Below, piece by piece: positions 18,648 through 27,704 of a DNA stretch of 64,000 nt. This stretch comes from Hyphomicrobiaceae bacterium. Lineage in GTDB: Bacteria; Pseudomonadota; Alphaproteobacteria; Rhizobiales; Hyphomicrobiaceae. Where the stretch lies: positions 1 to 64,000 of the forward strand of contig JAGRKV010000018.1 of assembly GCA_020442165.1 (NCBI GenBank). Direction: 5' to 3'. Both the position numbers and the translations under genes were made by a program. Position 1 is the first letter of the stretch, and every line of letters starts with the position of its first letter. Below the pieces are notes generated by a model. That model had not been told where the DNA came from and searched no databases. It was given only the letters and a program-made list of their open reading frames with translations.

Positions 18648-18705
18648 GCAATGAGCGGCGCGGAATGCTGCGACCTGTGCATAGCCACCAACTCCGGGGT
18701 CTGCG

Positions 18706-19485
18706 ATGAGCGGGTCCGATCAATCGGCGACCAAAATAGCGCGAGGCAAGGCGCGGGGTTCCACCGCGGGCGCGACTGGCGAGTTCCGCCAGGCGTCGCT
18801 GCTGGAAGAGGCGCCTCCGCTCCACACGGGTCATCGCGAACGATTGCGCAAACGGTTTCACGTCGGCGGCGAGGAGGCGCTTCCGGATTACGAACTGCTT
18901 GAACTTGTCCTTTATCGTGCGGTTCGCCGCCGTGATACGAAGGACCTTGCCAAGCGGCTGATCGCGCGTTTCGGCTCGTTCTCCGAGGTCATCAACGCAC
19001 CGCCGGAGCGTCTCAAGGAAATCAAGGATGTCGGTGATGTGGTGGTCACCGAACTGAAGCTGATGCATGCGGTGGCATTGCGGCTGATGCGCTCCGACAT
19101 GATGGAACGCCCGGCGCTGTCGTCATCGGCTGAAGTGCTGGCCTATGTGCGGGCAGCGCAGGCCTATGAGCGGCGGGAACTGTTCCGCATCCTGTTCCTC
19201 GACAAGAAGAACAAGCTGATTGCCGATGAGGTGCAGGGAAGGGGCACTGTCGATCACACGCCGGTCTATGTGCGCGAGGTTGTGAAGCGTGCGCTCGAAG
19301 TGGGGGCGACTGCGATGATACTCGTGCATAATCATCCCTCCGGCGATCCGACGCCTTCGCGCGCAGACATCGACATGACGCGCCTCATCGCCGAAGCGGC
19401 GAAGACGTTCAATATCGAGGTGCACGATCACATCATCGTCGGCCGTGACGGGCATGCGAGCTTCCGGGCCATGCGGCTGATTTGA
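18706..19485 (+). CDS. radC: RadC family JAB-domain protein
   Basis: A 259-residue protein with an N-terminal helix-hairpin-helix region ([20 protein letters not shown]) and a C-terminal JAB/MPN metalloprotease-like domain with the motif [14 protein letters not shown]. RadC proteins were once linked to DNA repair, but the biochemical role is unresolved. It lies in the same direction as map and probably shares its transcript. Confidence 0.93.
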   Translation: MSGSDQSATKIARGKARGSTAGATGEFRQASLLEEAPPLHTGHRERLRKRFHVGGEEALPDYELLELVLYRAVRRRDTKDLAKRLIARFGSFSEVINAPPERLKEIKDVGDVVVTELKLMHAVALRLMRSDMMERPALSSSAEVLAYVRAAQAYERRELFRILFLDKKNKLIADEVQGRGTVDHTPVYVREVVKRALEVGATAMILVHNHPSGDPTPSRADIDMTRLIAEAAKTFNIEVHDHIIVGRDGHASFRAMRLI

Positions 19486-19539
19486 CCCATGCCATGAGCG
19501 GTGACAGGGCGTTGGCATTGGTCAGCAGTGGGCGCTGCT

Positions 19540-20031
19540 TCAGTCGTCATCGGGTGGGGGCTCTGCCGCAAACATGTCGAGCTGCAGCGTTGTTTCGGGT
19601 GACGCTTGATACGCTCCGGCAGGCGATTTCTGTTTTTTGCGTGACTTGGCCTGAGCGACCTGCCGTGGGGGCGTCTCTCGTGTCGCCTGGTGATCGAGCC
19701 ATCGCGCTATGACAGCCAGAACGTGCCGCTGTTCGTCATCGGTCAAGGCGCCGCCCGCGGGAATTGCGTGCCATTTCGCCAGGCAACCGCGACAGCAGGT
19801 GGCGGTTGCATGTTGCGCGACGAAGACGGGATGGCCACGCATCGGCGTCTGCTGGCCGTCGTTGCGAGGATTGGCGGGTGCAAGTCGCTCAGCGATGAAC
19901 GTCGCCGCGTGATCGAGAACCGCCTCACGGCCCTTGCTATCAAGGTAGGCGCGGTCCTGGGCGCCGAGCTGGAAACGGCAGCGAAATGGTGACTTTGCAA
20001 GTCGGGCAAAGATGTCGTCCAGCGGCTTCAT
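19540..20031 (-). CDS. DUF4186 family protein
   Basis: A 163-residue protein starting MKPLDDIFARLAKSPFRCRF. The central part has TPMRGHPVFVAQHATATCC and CRGCLAKWHAIP, the Cys/His core typical of DUF4186, which suggests metal binding. A basic linker and an acidic tail follow. The frame is open to 20151, but homology begins at MKPLDD. Function unknown. Convergent with radC (54 bases). Confidence 0.82.
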   Translation of the reverse strand: MKPLDDIFARLAKSPFRCRFQLGAQDRAYLDSKGREAVLDHAATFIAERLAPANPRNDGQQTPMRGHPVFVAQHATATCCRGCLAKWHAIPAGGALTDDEQRHVLAVIARWLDHQATRETPPRQVAQAKSRKKQKSPAGAYQASPETTLQLDMFAAEPPPDDD

Positions 20032-20155
20032 GGTGTGCGACCTACGGGCAGGTGTCACATTTGCTTGCGGCTTCGGCGCGGAAACCCCCGCCGCGCTGGG
20101 ACGGAGAGCGGTTGCGGGCGCGCAAGTCCCGTATAAGTGATACTTGGGCATGCCA

Positions 20156-20542
20156 CTAGAGGGCGTCGGCCACGCGGGCGTTCATCGCGCGCAGGCGGCG
20201 CGCCATCACATCGAGAACGGCCAAGGCAAATTGTGGCTCCCGGCGAACAAGGTCGAGAAACGCGGCACGGTCAATGGCAATGAGTTTGGTGGCTTCGCCG
20301 GTGAGGGCTGCTGCACATCGCGCATTGCCGTCAATGAGCGCCATTTCGCCGACGATGCCGCCCTTGCCGACCCGCTCCAATATGCGACCGTACATAAGAA
20401 CCTCGACAGTACCGGACATCACCACATACATGCATCCCGCAGCGTCGCCCTTGAGGAAGAGCTTGTCGCCCGCCGCGATCTCATGCACTGGCAGGCCGCA
20501 ATTGGCAACGAGTTCGAGAATGGCTTGACGCTGTTCTGTCAT
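20156..20542 (-). CDS. Single-domain cyclic-nucleotide-binding protein
   Basis: A 128-residue CRP-type beta-barrel domain only: GDKLFLKGDAAGCMYVVMSG, then GGIVGEMALIDGNARCAAALTG, then IDRAAFLDLVRREPQF. There is no helix-turn-helix. The phosphate-binding cassette is imperfect (GEMALIDGNARCAA), so cAMP binding is not assured. Such stand-alone domains are sensors or decoys of unknown partner. Divergent from the TerB gene. Confidence 0.85.
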   Translation of the reverse strand: MTEQRQAILELVANCGLPVHEIAAGDKLFLKGDAAGCMYVVMSGTVEVLMYGRILERVGKGGIVGEMALIDGNARCAAALTGEATKLIAIDRAAFLDLVRREPQFALAVLDVMARRLRAMNARVADAL

Positions 20543-20690
20543 GGCGGTTCAAGGCTAGCAGTGGCGGCAAGAAATGCAATGCGGCGAGTTTGGTCGATTG
20601 GTCTGACCGCGTGCGGGCACTTGCTCCCAGGGCGTCAGCGGTCCAACTTTCAAGCCAACAGCAAATGATGATGCCTCAAGGAGGATATTG

Positions 20691-21155
20691 ATGCTGGAGA
20701 AATTGCTCGGCCTTCTCGTGGGCAAGAATCCGGAGGTGGACGCGAACGATGAGGAAGCCTTGAGGATTGCGGTGGCCGCGCTGCTGATCGAGGCAGGCCG
20801 CATGGATCAGCGGTTCGAGGATCGCGAGCGTCAGGCTATCCGTGGACTTCTGAGCGAAAGGTTTGCGTTGGAAGGGGCCGAGCTTGATCGCATCTTTGAT
20901 GAAGCGGAGCAGCGCGTGCAGGGTTCCGATCAGTACTATCCGTTTACGAGTATCATCTGCAGGAGCATGGACGGTCCACAACGCGCGCAGATCATCGAGA
21001 TGCTGTGGCGCGTGGTCTATGCCGACGGTGTGCTCGATGCCTATGAGGATGCACTGATCCGGCAGGTGGCGGCGCTGATCCAGGTCGACGATCGCGAGCG
21101 CGCGAAAGCACGGCAGCGCGCATTGGCGGCACTGGGGATCGAGGGGAGAGGCTGA
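20691..21155 (+). CDS. TerB-like (tellurite-resistance B domain) protein
   Basis: A 154-residue, all-helical, acidic protein: EEALRIAVAALLIEAGRMD, then DRERQAIRGLLSERF, then LWRVVYADGVLDAYEDALIRQVA, the two-fold TerB/DjlA-N pattern with the acidic metal-binding positions. The ATG at 20691 follows AGGAGG by six bases. The domain is common in Alphaproteobacteria outside tellurite operons; its function here is unknown. Confidence 0.87.
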   Translation: MLEKLLGLLVGKNPEVDANDEEALRIAVAALLIEAGRMDQRFEDRERQAIRGLLSERFALEGAELDRIFDEAEQRVQGSDQYYPFTSIICRSMDGPQRAQIIEMLWRVVYADGVLDAYEDALIRQVAALIQVDDRERAKARQRALAALGIEGRG

Positions 21156-21237
21156 GGCTTCGGCAGGCAGCCCGGCAGGTCTCAGGGGAAGTTGAATTGC
21201 CCGCCATACTGCCCTGCCGCGCTTCTCCCACTTCGGC

Positions 21238-23154
21238 CTAGTACATTTGAATCGGTAGAACGCCGCCTGGACCGATTATCAAACCCCATATTTCATCGCC
21301 GCCAACGGTGATCTTCTCCGGTGGGGCGCTAACACCTGGTGCGCTCACGTTTACATCGTAGCTTCCGGGTTTGATTTCCAGACTGGGTCCATCTGGCTCC
21401 TTGGCGCCCTTGCCGGCTCCGACCTTGATCGTCTTCTTGGCCAGTGAGAGCTTGGCGTCCTTTTCCAGGATATTGCCAATGAGGAGCTTCACCTGTCCGG
21501 GCTTTGGCATCAAGCCGGAAGCCTGCGCCGCCTTCTGCTTGCGCACCAGCAGCACAACGGATGTCGTGCCGGACTTTTCGGTCAGCGTGAGAATGGCAGG
21601 CCCTTCGGGCGTCGCGAATTGGATGCGCGCCGAACCGGACGTGTCCGTCGTCTCATTCTGCATCTGCCAATCATTACGCTTGCCAAGTTCACGGCGATAG
21701 AAGCCAAGCACTGCCTGGAGTGGAGCGTTGACATCCGCCAGGGCGCTGACACGGAACATTGTCTTTTCCGAACCCTTGCTTGTGCTCTGCTTGGGCACCG
21801 GCAGGCCAGCAGCTTCATCCGCTTCCAGCTGATCCGCGGTGATTTCTTTTCCTGCCTGCCCGGTTGTGGATTCCGATTGTGGTTCGTTGGCGTCGGGCTT
21901 TTGCTCAGCTGTCTTTATTGCCGATCCCGTTGCCGTCACCTGGGTATGATCGCCCATTCGCATGATGGTCATCTGCGCGCTCGACCCGGATTTGTCGAAT
22001 TCAAGCACAACCATGTTGGGCTGGTTGATGGGCGTCTTGCGCTCCTTCCAGCCGGCTCCTTTCATTGTCGAACGGTAGAAGGCAGCAACGCGCGCGACGC
22101 TCGCTGAATTGGTGAATTCGAGTTGGCCGTTATCAATCTCGATGCCTTCGCTTCCCTCCGGCAGCGGGACAGGGGCGGCGGGATCGGTATCCCCTGGCTG
22201 CATGACCGAAAGCGGCGTGCCACTGTCGGCTTCGGCGGTATGCCCTTTCTTCTTGGCGGCATCGGGCTTTTTTATTCCGCGCAATGCTTCGCCGATGGCG
22301 GCTTGCGCTTCCTTCATGATGTCGTCGGCAAGGCTTTTCATCGGATCGGGTTCGTTGTGCGCACCGGCATCGGCTTTGGCTTCAGGCTTTGCTGGTGGAT
22401 CGGGCTCCTTTGCCTCGGTTTGCGGTTTGGTGGCCGACTTCGCAACTGTAGCCAGCACCTCTGCCGATATCGCCTCGATGGTGACGGATGACTGGCCATC
22501 CTTGGTCTTGCCGATCGACAGGCGCAGCGAGGGAGCGTTCGAATTCACATAGAATGCAGTAACGCCCTGCTCAGTGATTTGATCGGCGTTGTCCACGCGC
22601 TTGGCTTCACTTGCCGACCAGGGCCGCCAGCCACGCGCGGTCAAGCCTTCGCGCAGTTCATCGCTGAGACTCTTTGGATCAGTCGCGGAAATGCAGTTGA
22701 GATAGGGGCGCGTCGGATCGTACTTGATCGTGTTCGCGTTCTTCGGGAATGGCAGATCGTGCCCCGTCACAAGGCCGGTGTAGCTGATGGCGGTGGCGTT
22801 GTTCTGGGCTGGCGCCTTGTTGACCATGACCGACAGCAGCTGGCGATCCTTCTTAAATTGCACGATTGCAAGTTCTTCGTTCGTGGCGCTGCTGGAGAAT
22901 GCTCGTTCATAAGGTTGCCAACTATCGGCCACCAGCAATGTGCTCAGCGCGGTCAGCGCTTCGGGCACCGAAAGCGAAGTCGTGAAGGAGGTCGACTGCG
23001 GGAAGGCGAACAGCTCCTTGCTGTTGGGCAGGCGTACGATCTTGGTCGTGTCGATGGCGTCCTGCGCCACCGCGGGCGTGGCGGTAAGTGGCAAGAGGGT
23101 AGTCAGAAGAAGGAGCGCGGCGGCAGCAATAAGTGATTTGCAAAAGGGCAACAT
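21238..23154 (-). CDS. Secreted multi-module protein of unknown function
   Basis: A 638-residue protein with a clear signal peptide (residues 1-30, ending ATPAVA). I recognise no named family. Four weakly similar modules can be traced around residues 55-112, 147-215, 340-402 and 455-536; the last two share FYR---K--W followed by a strand and a Thr/Leu-rich hairpin. They are separated by Lys/Pro/Glu-rich linkers. A C-terminal beta domain (residues 553-638) reads like a PEGA or carboxypeptidase-regulatory-type sandwich (KPGSYDVNVSAPG) and ends IGPGGVLPIQMY. Probably periplasmic or surface-exposed. Confidence 0.7.
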   Translation of the reverse strand: MLPFCKSLIAAAALLLLTTLLPLTATPAVAQDAIDTTKIVRLPNSKELFAFPQSTSFTTSLSVPEALTALSTLLVADSWQPYERAFSSSATNEELAIVQFKKDRQLLSVMVNKAPAQNNATAISYTGLVTGHDLPFPKNANTIKYDPTRPYLNCISATDPKSLSDELREGLTARGWRPWSASEAKRVDNADQITEQGVTAFYVNSNAPSLRLSIGKTKDGQSSVTIEAISAEVLATVAKSATKPQTEAKEPDPPAKPEAKADAGAHNEPDPMKSLADDIMKEAQAAIGEALRGIKKPDAAKKKGHTAEADSGTPLSVMQPGDTDPAAPVPLPEGSEGIEIDNGQLEFTNSASVARVAAFYRSTMKGAGWKERKTPINQPNMVVLEFDKSGSSAQMTIMRMGDHTQVTATGSAIKTAEQKPDANEPQSESTTGQAGKEITADQLEADEAAGLPVPKQSTSKGSEKTMFRVSALADVNAPLQAVLGFYRRELGKRNDWQMQNETTDTSGSARIQFATPEGPAILTLTEKSGTTSVVLLVRKQKAAQASGLMPKPGQVKLLIGNILEKDAKLSLAKKTIKVGAGKGAKEPDGPSLEIKPGSYDVNVSAPGVSAPPEKITVGGDEIWGLIIGPGGVLPIQMY

Positions 23155-23540
23155 CAGGAACTCTCCAGCACAATAAAAATCGGAACTGAGTGTCCGTGCC
23201 TTGGTGCAGTACTTGTCCGTTCCTGCAACGGCCGAAGCGGACGGAACGGCAGATTCACGCCGGTGTCGGGGCTAGTTCAAGGGAGATCTGTAACACGGTG
23301 TACGATTGCTGAAGACGCCCGAATGCCCGAATGCTGCATGCGGAGCGGCGAGAGTTCGGTGACTTAGCCTGCGCCTAAACGCTCAACAGATTCGGATTGA
23401 GCTCAAACAATCGGCGTGTTGCCAGGCCAACCTTCTCGATTGTGTGGCGGTTACATTGGCCAGCAAGGAACATTGCACGGCCCGATTGGGCTCGAACGCC
23501 GGGCGTGTGACACAGGACCGACGGCTCTGCGCCAAGCACC
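23155..23540. other. Intergenic region upstream of the modular secreted protein
   Basis: About 385 bases between the argB stop and the start of the 638-residue gene, both minus strand. I see no gene and no clear motif, so it presumably holds that gene's promoter. Confidence 0.4.
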
Positions 23541-24506
23541 TCATCCCTGGGTCCTGCTTGGCAACTTTCTGGCGGTGCCGACGAGGGTGCCTACGCCGTG
23601 CTCGGTCAGTAACTCCAGCAGGACGCAGTGCGGCACGCGGCCGTCGATGATGACGACGGCTTCGACACCCGCTTCCACGACCTCGATGCAGCCCTCGATC
23701 TTGGGGATCATGCCGCCGGTAATGGTGCCTTCGCGGATCAGTGCGCGGGCCTGCTCGATCGACAGTTCCTCAATGAGTTCGTCATTGTCATCGAGAACGC
23801 CTGCAATGTCAGTGAGCAACAGCAGGCGCTTGGCTTTCATCCGCGCGGCCAAGGCCGAGGCGAATGTGTCGGCATTGATATTGAGTGTGTGGCCCTCGCG
23901 GTCGAAACCGATTGGCGCCACCACCGGGATGATGTCGGATTTCGAGATCACGTCGATGATGTACGGGTTGACCTCGACGGGGTCGCCGACGTAGCCGATG
24001 TCTACGGCCTGCATGAGATTTGATTCAGGGTCGGGCATTTCGGTGATGCGTTTGGCAATCATCAGATTGCCATCCTTGCCGGAGATGCCGACGGCCTTGC
24101 CGCCCTGCCGGTTGATCGCAGCCACGATCTCCTTGTTGATCTTGCCAGCGAGCACCATCTCGACAATCTCGACGGTGGGTTTGTCGGTCACGCGGAGGCC
24201 GTGGCGGAACTCGCTTTTGATTTCCAGCTTCTTCAGCATGTCGGCGATCTGCGGCCCGCCGCCGTGGACGACGACCGGGTTGATGCCCGACTGCTTGAGG
24301 TAGATCACATCCTTGGCGAAAGCGTCGGCGAGTTCCTGGTCGCCCATCGCGTTGCCGCCGAACTTGATGACGACGGTTTCCTCATCATACCGGATCATGT
24401 GCGGCAGCGCCTCGGCGAGGATGCTCGCCTTGGCGTGAGCGCTGATGTCGGAGGTGTCTGCCGGACGTACAGCAATGGCCGGCTTCGACTTTGCCTTGGT
24501 CGTCAT
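23541..24506 (-). CDS. argB: Acetylglutamate kinase
   Basis: Second enzyme of arginine synthesis; phosphorylates N-acetylglutamate in the cytosol. The 321-residue protein shows [11 protein letters not shown] near residue 50, [13 protein letters not shown], the [17 protein letters not shown] region, and a C-terminal [11 protein letters not shown] and DGRVPH region. The start MTTKAKSKP at 24506 gives a short extra N-terminal tail as seen in many alphaproteobacterial ArgB; the open frame continues to 24692 without support. In related genomes argB often follows engB, but here a proline-rich gene on the opposite strand separates them. Confidence 0.95.
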   Translation of the reverse strand: MTTKAKSKPAIAVRPADTSDISAHAKASILAEALPHMIRYDEETVVIKFGGNAMGDQELADAFAKDVIYLKQSGINPVVVHGGGPQIADMLKKLEIKSEFRHGLRVTDKPTVEIVEMVLAGKINKEIVAAINRQGGKAVGISGKDGNLMIAKRITEMPDPESNLMQAVDIGYVGDPVEVNPYIIDVISKSDIIPVVAPIGFDREGHTLNINADTFASALAARMKAKRLLLLTDIAGVLDDNDELIEELSIEQARALIREGTITGGMIPKIEGCIEVVEAGVEAVVIIDGRVPHCVLLELLTEHGVGTLVGTARKLPSRTQG

Positions 24507-24764
24507 CTCGTGGAGTTCCAGGTCTGATTGCTCATGGAGGTGCGGTTGTGGCCGCCAGCCGGCAGGATCTTGTCTGCCCGACGGCGCACTTATAGCCCGT
24601 TGCCATGGAGCCACAACGGATTTCGCCCATATTTCGCAGGTAGCCTTTATGCCCGGAAACACTTGGATTGGCTGGATCTGGAGGCGTGCCATGCTTTCGA
24701 TGATCGGCTAACCTCTGGTGGAAATTTGAGGATTCGGGCAGCGCCGAGGGCGGGAGCCGGGCAA

Positions 24765-26954
24765 ATGGTGAACCCGAAACGCGAGCGACAGAAGCTGGAC
24801 GAGGGGGCAGCGCCTATGGCGCATTCCATCATCGACGAGATCGGCCGCATTCTGCCGCCGTCGCCCAATTTCGCCGAGACGCTGGCGCGCGCCGCTGACT
24901 ACGCGGGGCAGCAGTCGCATCCCGAGGTGACGCTCGAACATCTTCTGCTGGCGCTGACCGAGGATCCCGATGCGGCGCTTGTACTGACAATCAGCCAGAT
25001 CGAGATAGAACAACTCAAGGGTGATGTTTCGACGCATCTGGGGCGCCAGGACGATCGATCCGGTTTCGGAGGTGCGGCCGGTATTTCGGCGGATCTCAGG
25101 CAGATCCTCGAAGCTGCTGCTGCTGCTGCGCGTGGCCGAAGGGCGGCGATCGATGGTGCCATCGTTCTCGCCGCCATCGTCGGTGATGGCCGAAGCACGG
25201 CGGCGCACATGCTCAGGGCGCACGGGCTCACCTTCGAAGAGGCGATCAAGGCGCTGCAGCAGGTTGGACAAGCCAGTGAAGCGGCTGACCGGCCGGTGCC
25301 GCCTTCTGCTGGTCCGGCGCCAGCAGCGGAACCACCGCAGCCCGATGTTACGGTGCCAAATGTGGTGGTGCCCGAGTATGAGAACCAACCGCCGATCAGG
25401 CATCCTCAGGTATCCAATGCCGAAGACATTCTGGCTACGGCACGGCAACGTGTGCAAGGCCGCAGTGTGCCGGGCTTCACCGAGAGCGGCGGCGTGGCCG
25501 GTGAAGATGAGGCGGCCAAGGTGGAGGCTCCTCATCGCACTCTACCACACGACGTGCGGGCAGCCGAAGAGGCGGCTGATGCGGAATTCGATCGCATGGC
25601 AGAGGAAGTGGCTGCGACGGAGCGGGGAACGGGAGCAGACGAAACCGAACCTCCGCCAGCCGTCGCGCAATCCGAAGCAGCTGATGCGGAACCCCATGCA
25701 ACCGCGCCAGCACCAGGACCGCAACCCGCGCTGCCTGCCAAACGGCCATTGCCGCCGGGGGCGATCCGACCGCATCGCGAACAGTCGCCTCCACTCGCCA
25801 AGAGGGCGGAGGAGAATGAGTTCGGCCGGGAGCAGACGGGGCAATTCCCAACCCAGCCACCTGTGCCGCCGCCGAGCAATGAAATGCCGCAAGCGCCACA
25901 GGGGTCTTACGGAGATCGCGTAAACCCATCATGGCAGGAAGGGCGTCTGCCCCCGAACAACCAGGAAGGCGCAGCTCCGCCGTTTCCTGCCCCACCTCCC
26001 GGTGGTGCATCGGGGCCGCCGCCACAGCAACAGCGCCAACCTTTTCCGGGGCCGGGACCTGCAATGCCGCCTCAGCGTGGTGGTCCTGGAAATGGCGGGC
26101 CGTTCGGGTCATCGCGCGCCGGTGAACATGGAGCTGGTCCGCAGCGGCCCATGCCCATGGGCGGACCGCCAAACATGACGGGATCACCGCCATCCCCCCC
26201 CGCACCGCCGGGTCCGCCTGGGCGTTTTCCGCCTGGACCGCCGTTACCGGGATTGCCGCCGCACCGGCCTGGTCCCGCAAGTGGGGTCCAGCCGTCACCA
26301 CCTTCACCTTCGGCTACCATGCCCATGCAGCGGCGGCCTGACGCAAGGCCAGCACCTTCCGGGCCACCGCCTGGTGCCGGTATCGGTGCCCAGGCGCGGC
26401 CGCGCGCCAGCGAGCTGTCGCTTGGCCAGATGGTGGAGAACATACCGCGCTCCATGCGCGTGGGTATGCCCGTCGTTGTCGAAGCGCGCGTTGCACGGGC
26501 GGAGGTCAAGGCTGTCGCTGATGGGCTGCAAGGCGGCGGCGCCGTTTGGCGGCACGAGCTGACTGTGACGAAAGCGATGTCGGTACGGCTGCGGGCTCCG
26601 GACGGCGGCTTCTTCATTGAGACGTCGTCACCTGAGACCCAATGGATCGAGAACACGATGGGTCTCATCACAGACGATTACGCCAGTTGGCGCTGGACGG
26701 TGACGCCACGAGAGCGCGGGTCCAAGAGGCTTCAGCTGGTCATCTCCGCACGCACGGTCGGCACTGATGGCCTGACAGCGGAAACAGCACTGCCAGACCA
26801 GATCGTCGACGTGAAGGTGCGGATCAATTATGCCCGCACCGCACGCAAGGTCGGCGGCTGGGCACTGGCTGCGATCGCTGGTGGTGTTTTGGCGCGGTTC
26901 GGCGAGGATCTGCCCGCAACGCTGGCGAAGCTGGTGGGCATGGTGGTGAAGTAG
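24765..26954 (+). CDS. Clp-N domain protein with long proline-rich region
   Basis: A 729-residue protein with three parts. Residues about 18-160 form a Clp N-terminal repeat domain (SHPEVTLEHLLLALTEDPD and GAIVLAAIVGDGRSTAAHML), normally an adaptor/substrate-binding module of ClpA/B/C; no AAA+ ATPase domain follows. Residues about 170-540 are a Pro/Gly/Gln-rich disordered stretch. The last 170 residues form a beta-rich domain (LSLGQMVENIPRSMRVGMPV, then SSPETQWIENTMG, then ALPDQIVDVKVRINY) and a hydrophobic C-terminal helix that could associate with membrane. The start is 24765 (after GGGAG) or 24816 (after GAGGGGG). Function unknown; it interrupts the argB-engB neighbourhood. Confidence 0.75.
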   Translation: MVNPKRERQKLDEGAAPMAHSIIDEIGRILPPSPNFAETLARAADYAGQQSHPEVTLEHLLLALTEDPDAALVLTISQIEIEQLKGDVSTHLGRQDDRSGFGGAAGISADLRQILEAAAAAARGRRAAIDGAIVLAAIVGDGRSTAAHMLRAHGLTFEEAIKALQQVGQASEAADRPVPPSAGPAPAAEPPQPDVTVPNVVVPEYENQPPIRHPQVSNAEDILATARQRVQGRSVPGFTESGGVAGEDEAAKVEAPHRTLPHDVRAAEEAADAEFDRMAEEVAATERGTGADETEPPPAVAQSEAADAEPHATAPAPGPQPALPAKRPLPPGAIRPHREQSPPLAKRAEENEFGREQTGQFPTQPPVPPPSNEMPQAPQGSYGDRVNPSWQEGRLPPNNQEGAAPPFPAPPPGGASGPPPQQQRQPFPGPGPAMPPQRGGPGNGGPFGSSRAGEHGAGPQRPMPMGGPPNMTGSPPSPPAPPGPPGRFPPGPPLPGLPPHRPGPASGVQPSPPSPSATMPMQRRPDARPAPSGPPPGAGIGAQARPRASELSLGQMVENIPRSMRVGMPVVVEARVARAEVKAVADGLQGGGAVWRHELTVTKAMSVRLRAPDGGFFIETSSPETQWIENTMGLITDDYASWRWTVTPRERGSKRLQLVISARTVGTDGLTAETALPDQIVDVKVRINYARTARKVGGWALAAIAGGVLARFGEDLPATLAKLVGMVVK

Positions 26955-26981
26955 GCTGTCGCCCGGCACTTACTTAGAAGT

Positions 26982-27635
26982 TCAAGCGCCCGAGCGCTCG
27001 GCCAGCAGCCGGGCGATGGCGGCGCGCAGGTGGTCGACGCCGATACCCTTCTCCGACGATGTGGCGATGATGCCAGGATAAGCTGCTGGATGCTTCGACA
27101 GCGCGGTTTCGGTGGCCGCGATGATCTTGGGCCGCGCCGCTTCGGTGAGCTTGTCGAGCTTGGTCAGCACGATCTGGTAGGAGACGGCGGCCACGTCCAG
27201 CATCGATAGGATTTCTTCGTCAACCGGCTTGATCCCGTGGCGAGCGTCGATCAGCAGGTAGACACGGGCCAGCGTCGCGCGGCCTTGAAGGTAGGCGAAG
27301 ACCAGTTCGGTCCAGGCCTCGACTTTTTCCTTTGGCGCCTTGGCAAAGCCATAGCCTGGCATGTCGACGACGGTGAGCGGGACGTGCTCGGTCACAAAGA
27401 AATTCAGTTCCTGGGTGCGGCCTGGCGTGTTGGAGGTTCTCGCCAGTCCGTTCTGGCGCACGAGCGCGTTGATAAGTGAAGACTTGCCGACATTGGAGCG
27501 GCCGGCGAACGCAATCTCGATGCCGCCGGCAGGTGGCAGGAATTCCAGCGAGGGCACGCCCTTCAGAAACGTCCACGGCCGTTCGAACAGGCGGCGGCCT
27601 GCCAGTATCTCGTCGTCGGTGAACGCGGCGGACAT
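26982..27635 (-). CDS. engB: Ribosome biogenesis GTPase YsxC/EngB
   Basis: A 217-residue small GTPase needed for 50S assembly. It has G1 [10 protein letters not shown]3 [14 protein letters not shown]4 LTKLDKL and G5 TSSEKGIG. The start at 27635 (MSAAFTDDE) is preferred over the longer frame to 27698, which would overlap the yidC terminator. It follows yidC on the minus strand. Confidence 0.95.
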   Translation of the reverse strand: MSAAFTDDEILAGRRLFERPWTFLKGVPSLEFLPPAGGIEIAFAGRSNVGKSSLINALVRQNGLARTSNTPGRTQELNFFVTEHVPLTVVDMPGYGFAKAPKEKVEAWTELVFAYLQGRATLARVYLLIDARHGIKPVDEEILSMLDVAAVSYQIVLTKLDKLTEAARPKIIAATETALSKHPAAYPGIIATSSEKGIGVDHLRAAIARLLAERSGA

Positions 27636-27667
27636 AAGATTCCGTTCCCAGGGCCCGTGAAAGAAGA

Positions 27668-27693
27668 AGGGCCGGTGCTGGTTCACCGGCCCT
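27668..27693 (-). terminator. Intrinsic terminator between yidC and engB
   Basis: A ten-base-pair stem (AGGGCCGGTG at 27668-27677, CACCGGCCCT at 27684-27693) with a six-base loop. On the minus strand it is followed by TCTTCTTTC. It lies 12 bases after the yidC stop, so engB needs read-through or its own promoter. Confidence 0.75.
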
Positions 27694-27704
27694 GGCACAT
27701 TGCG

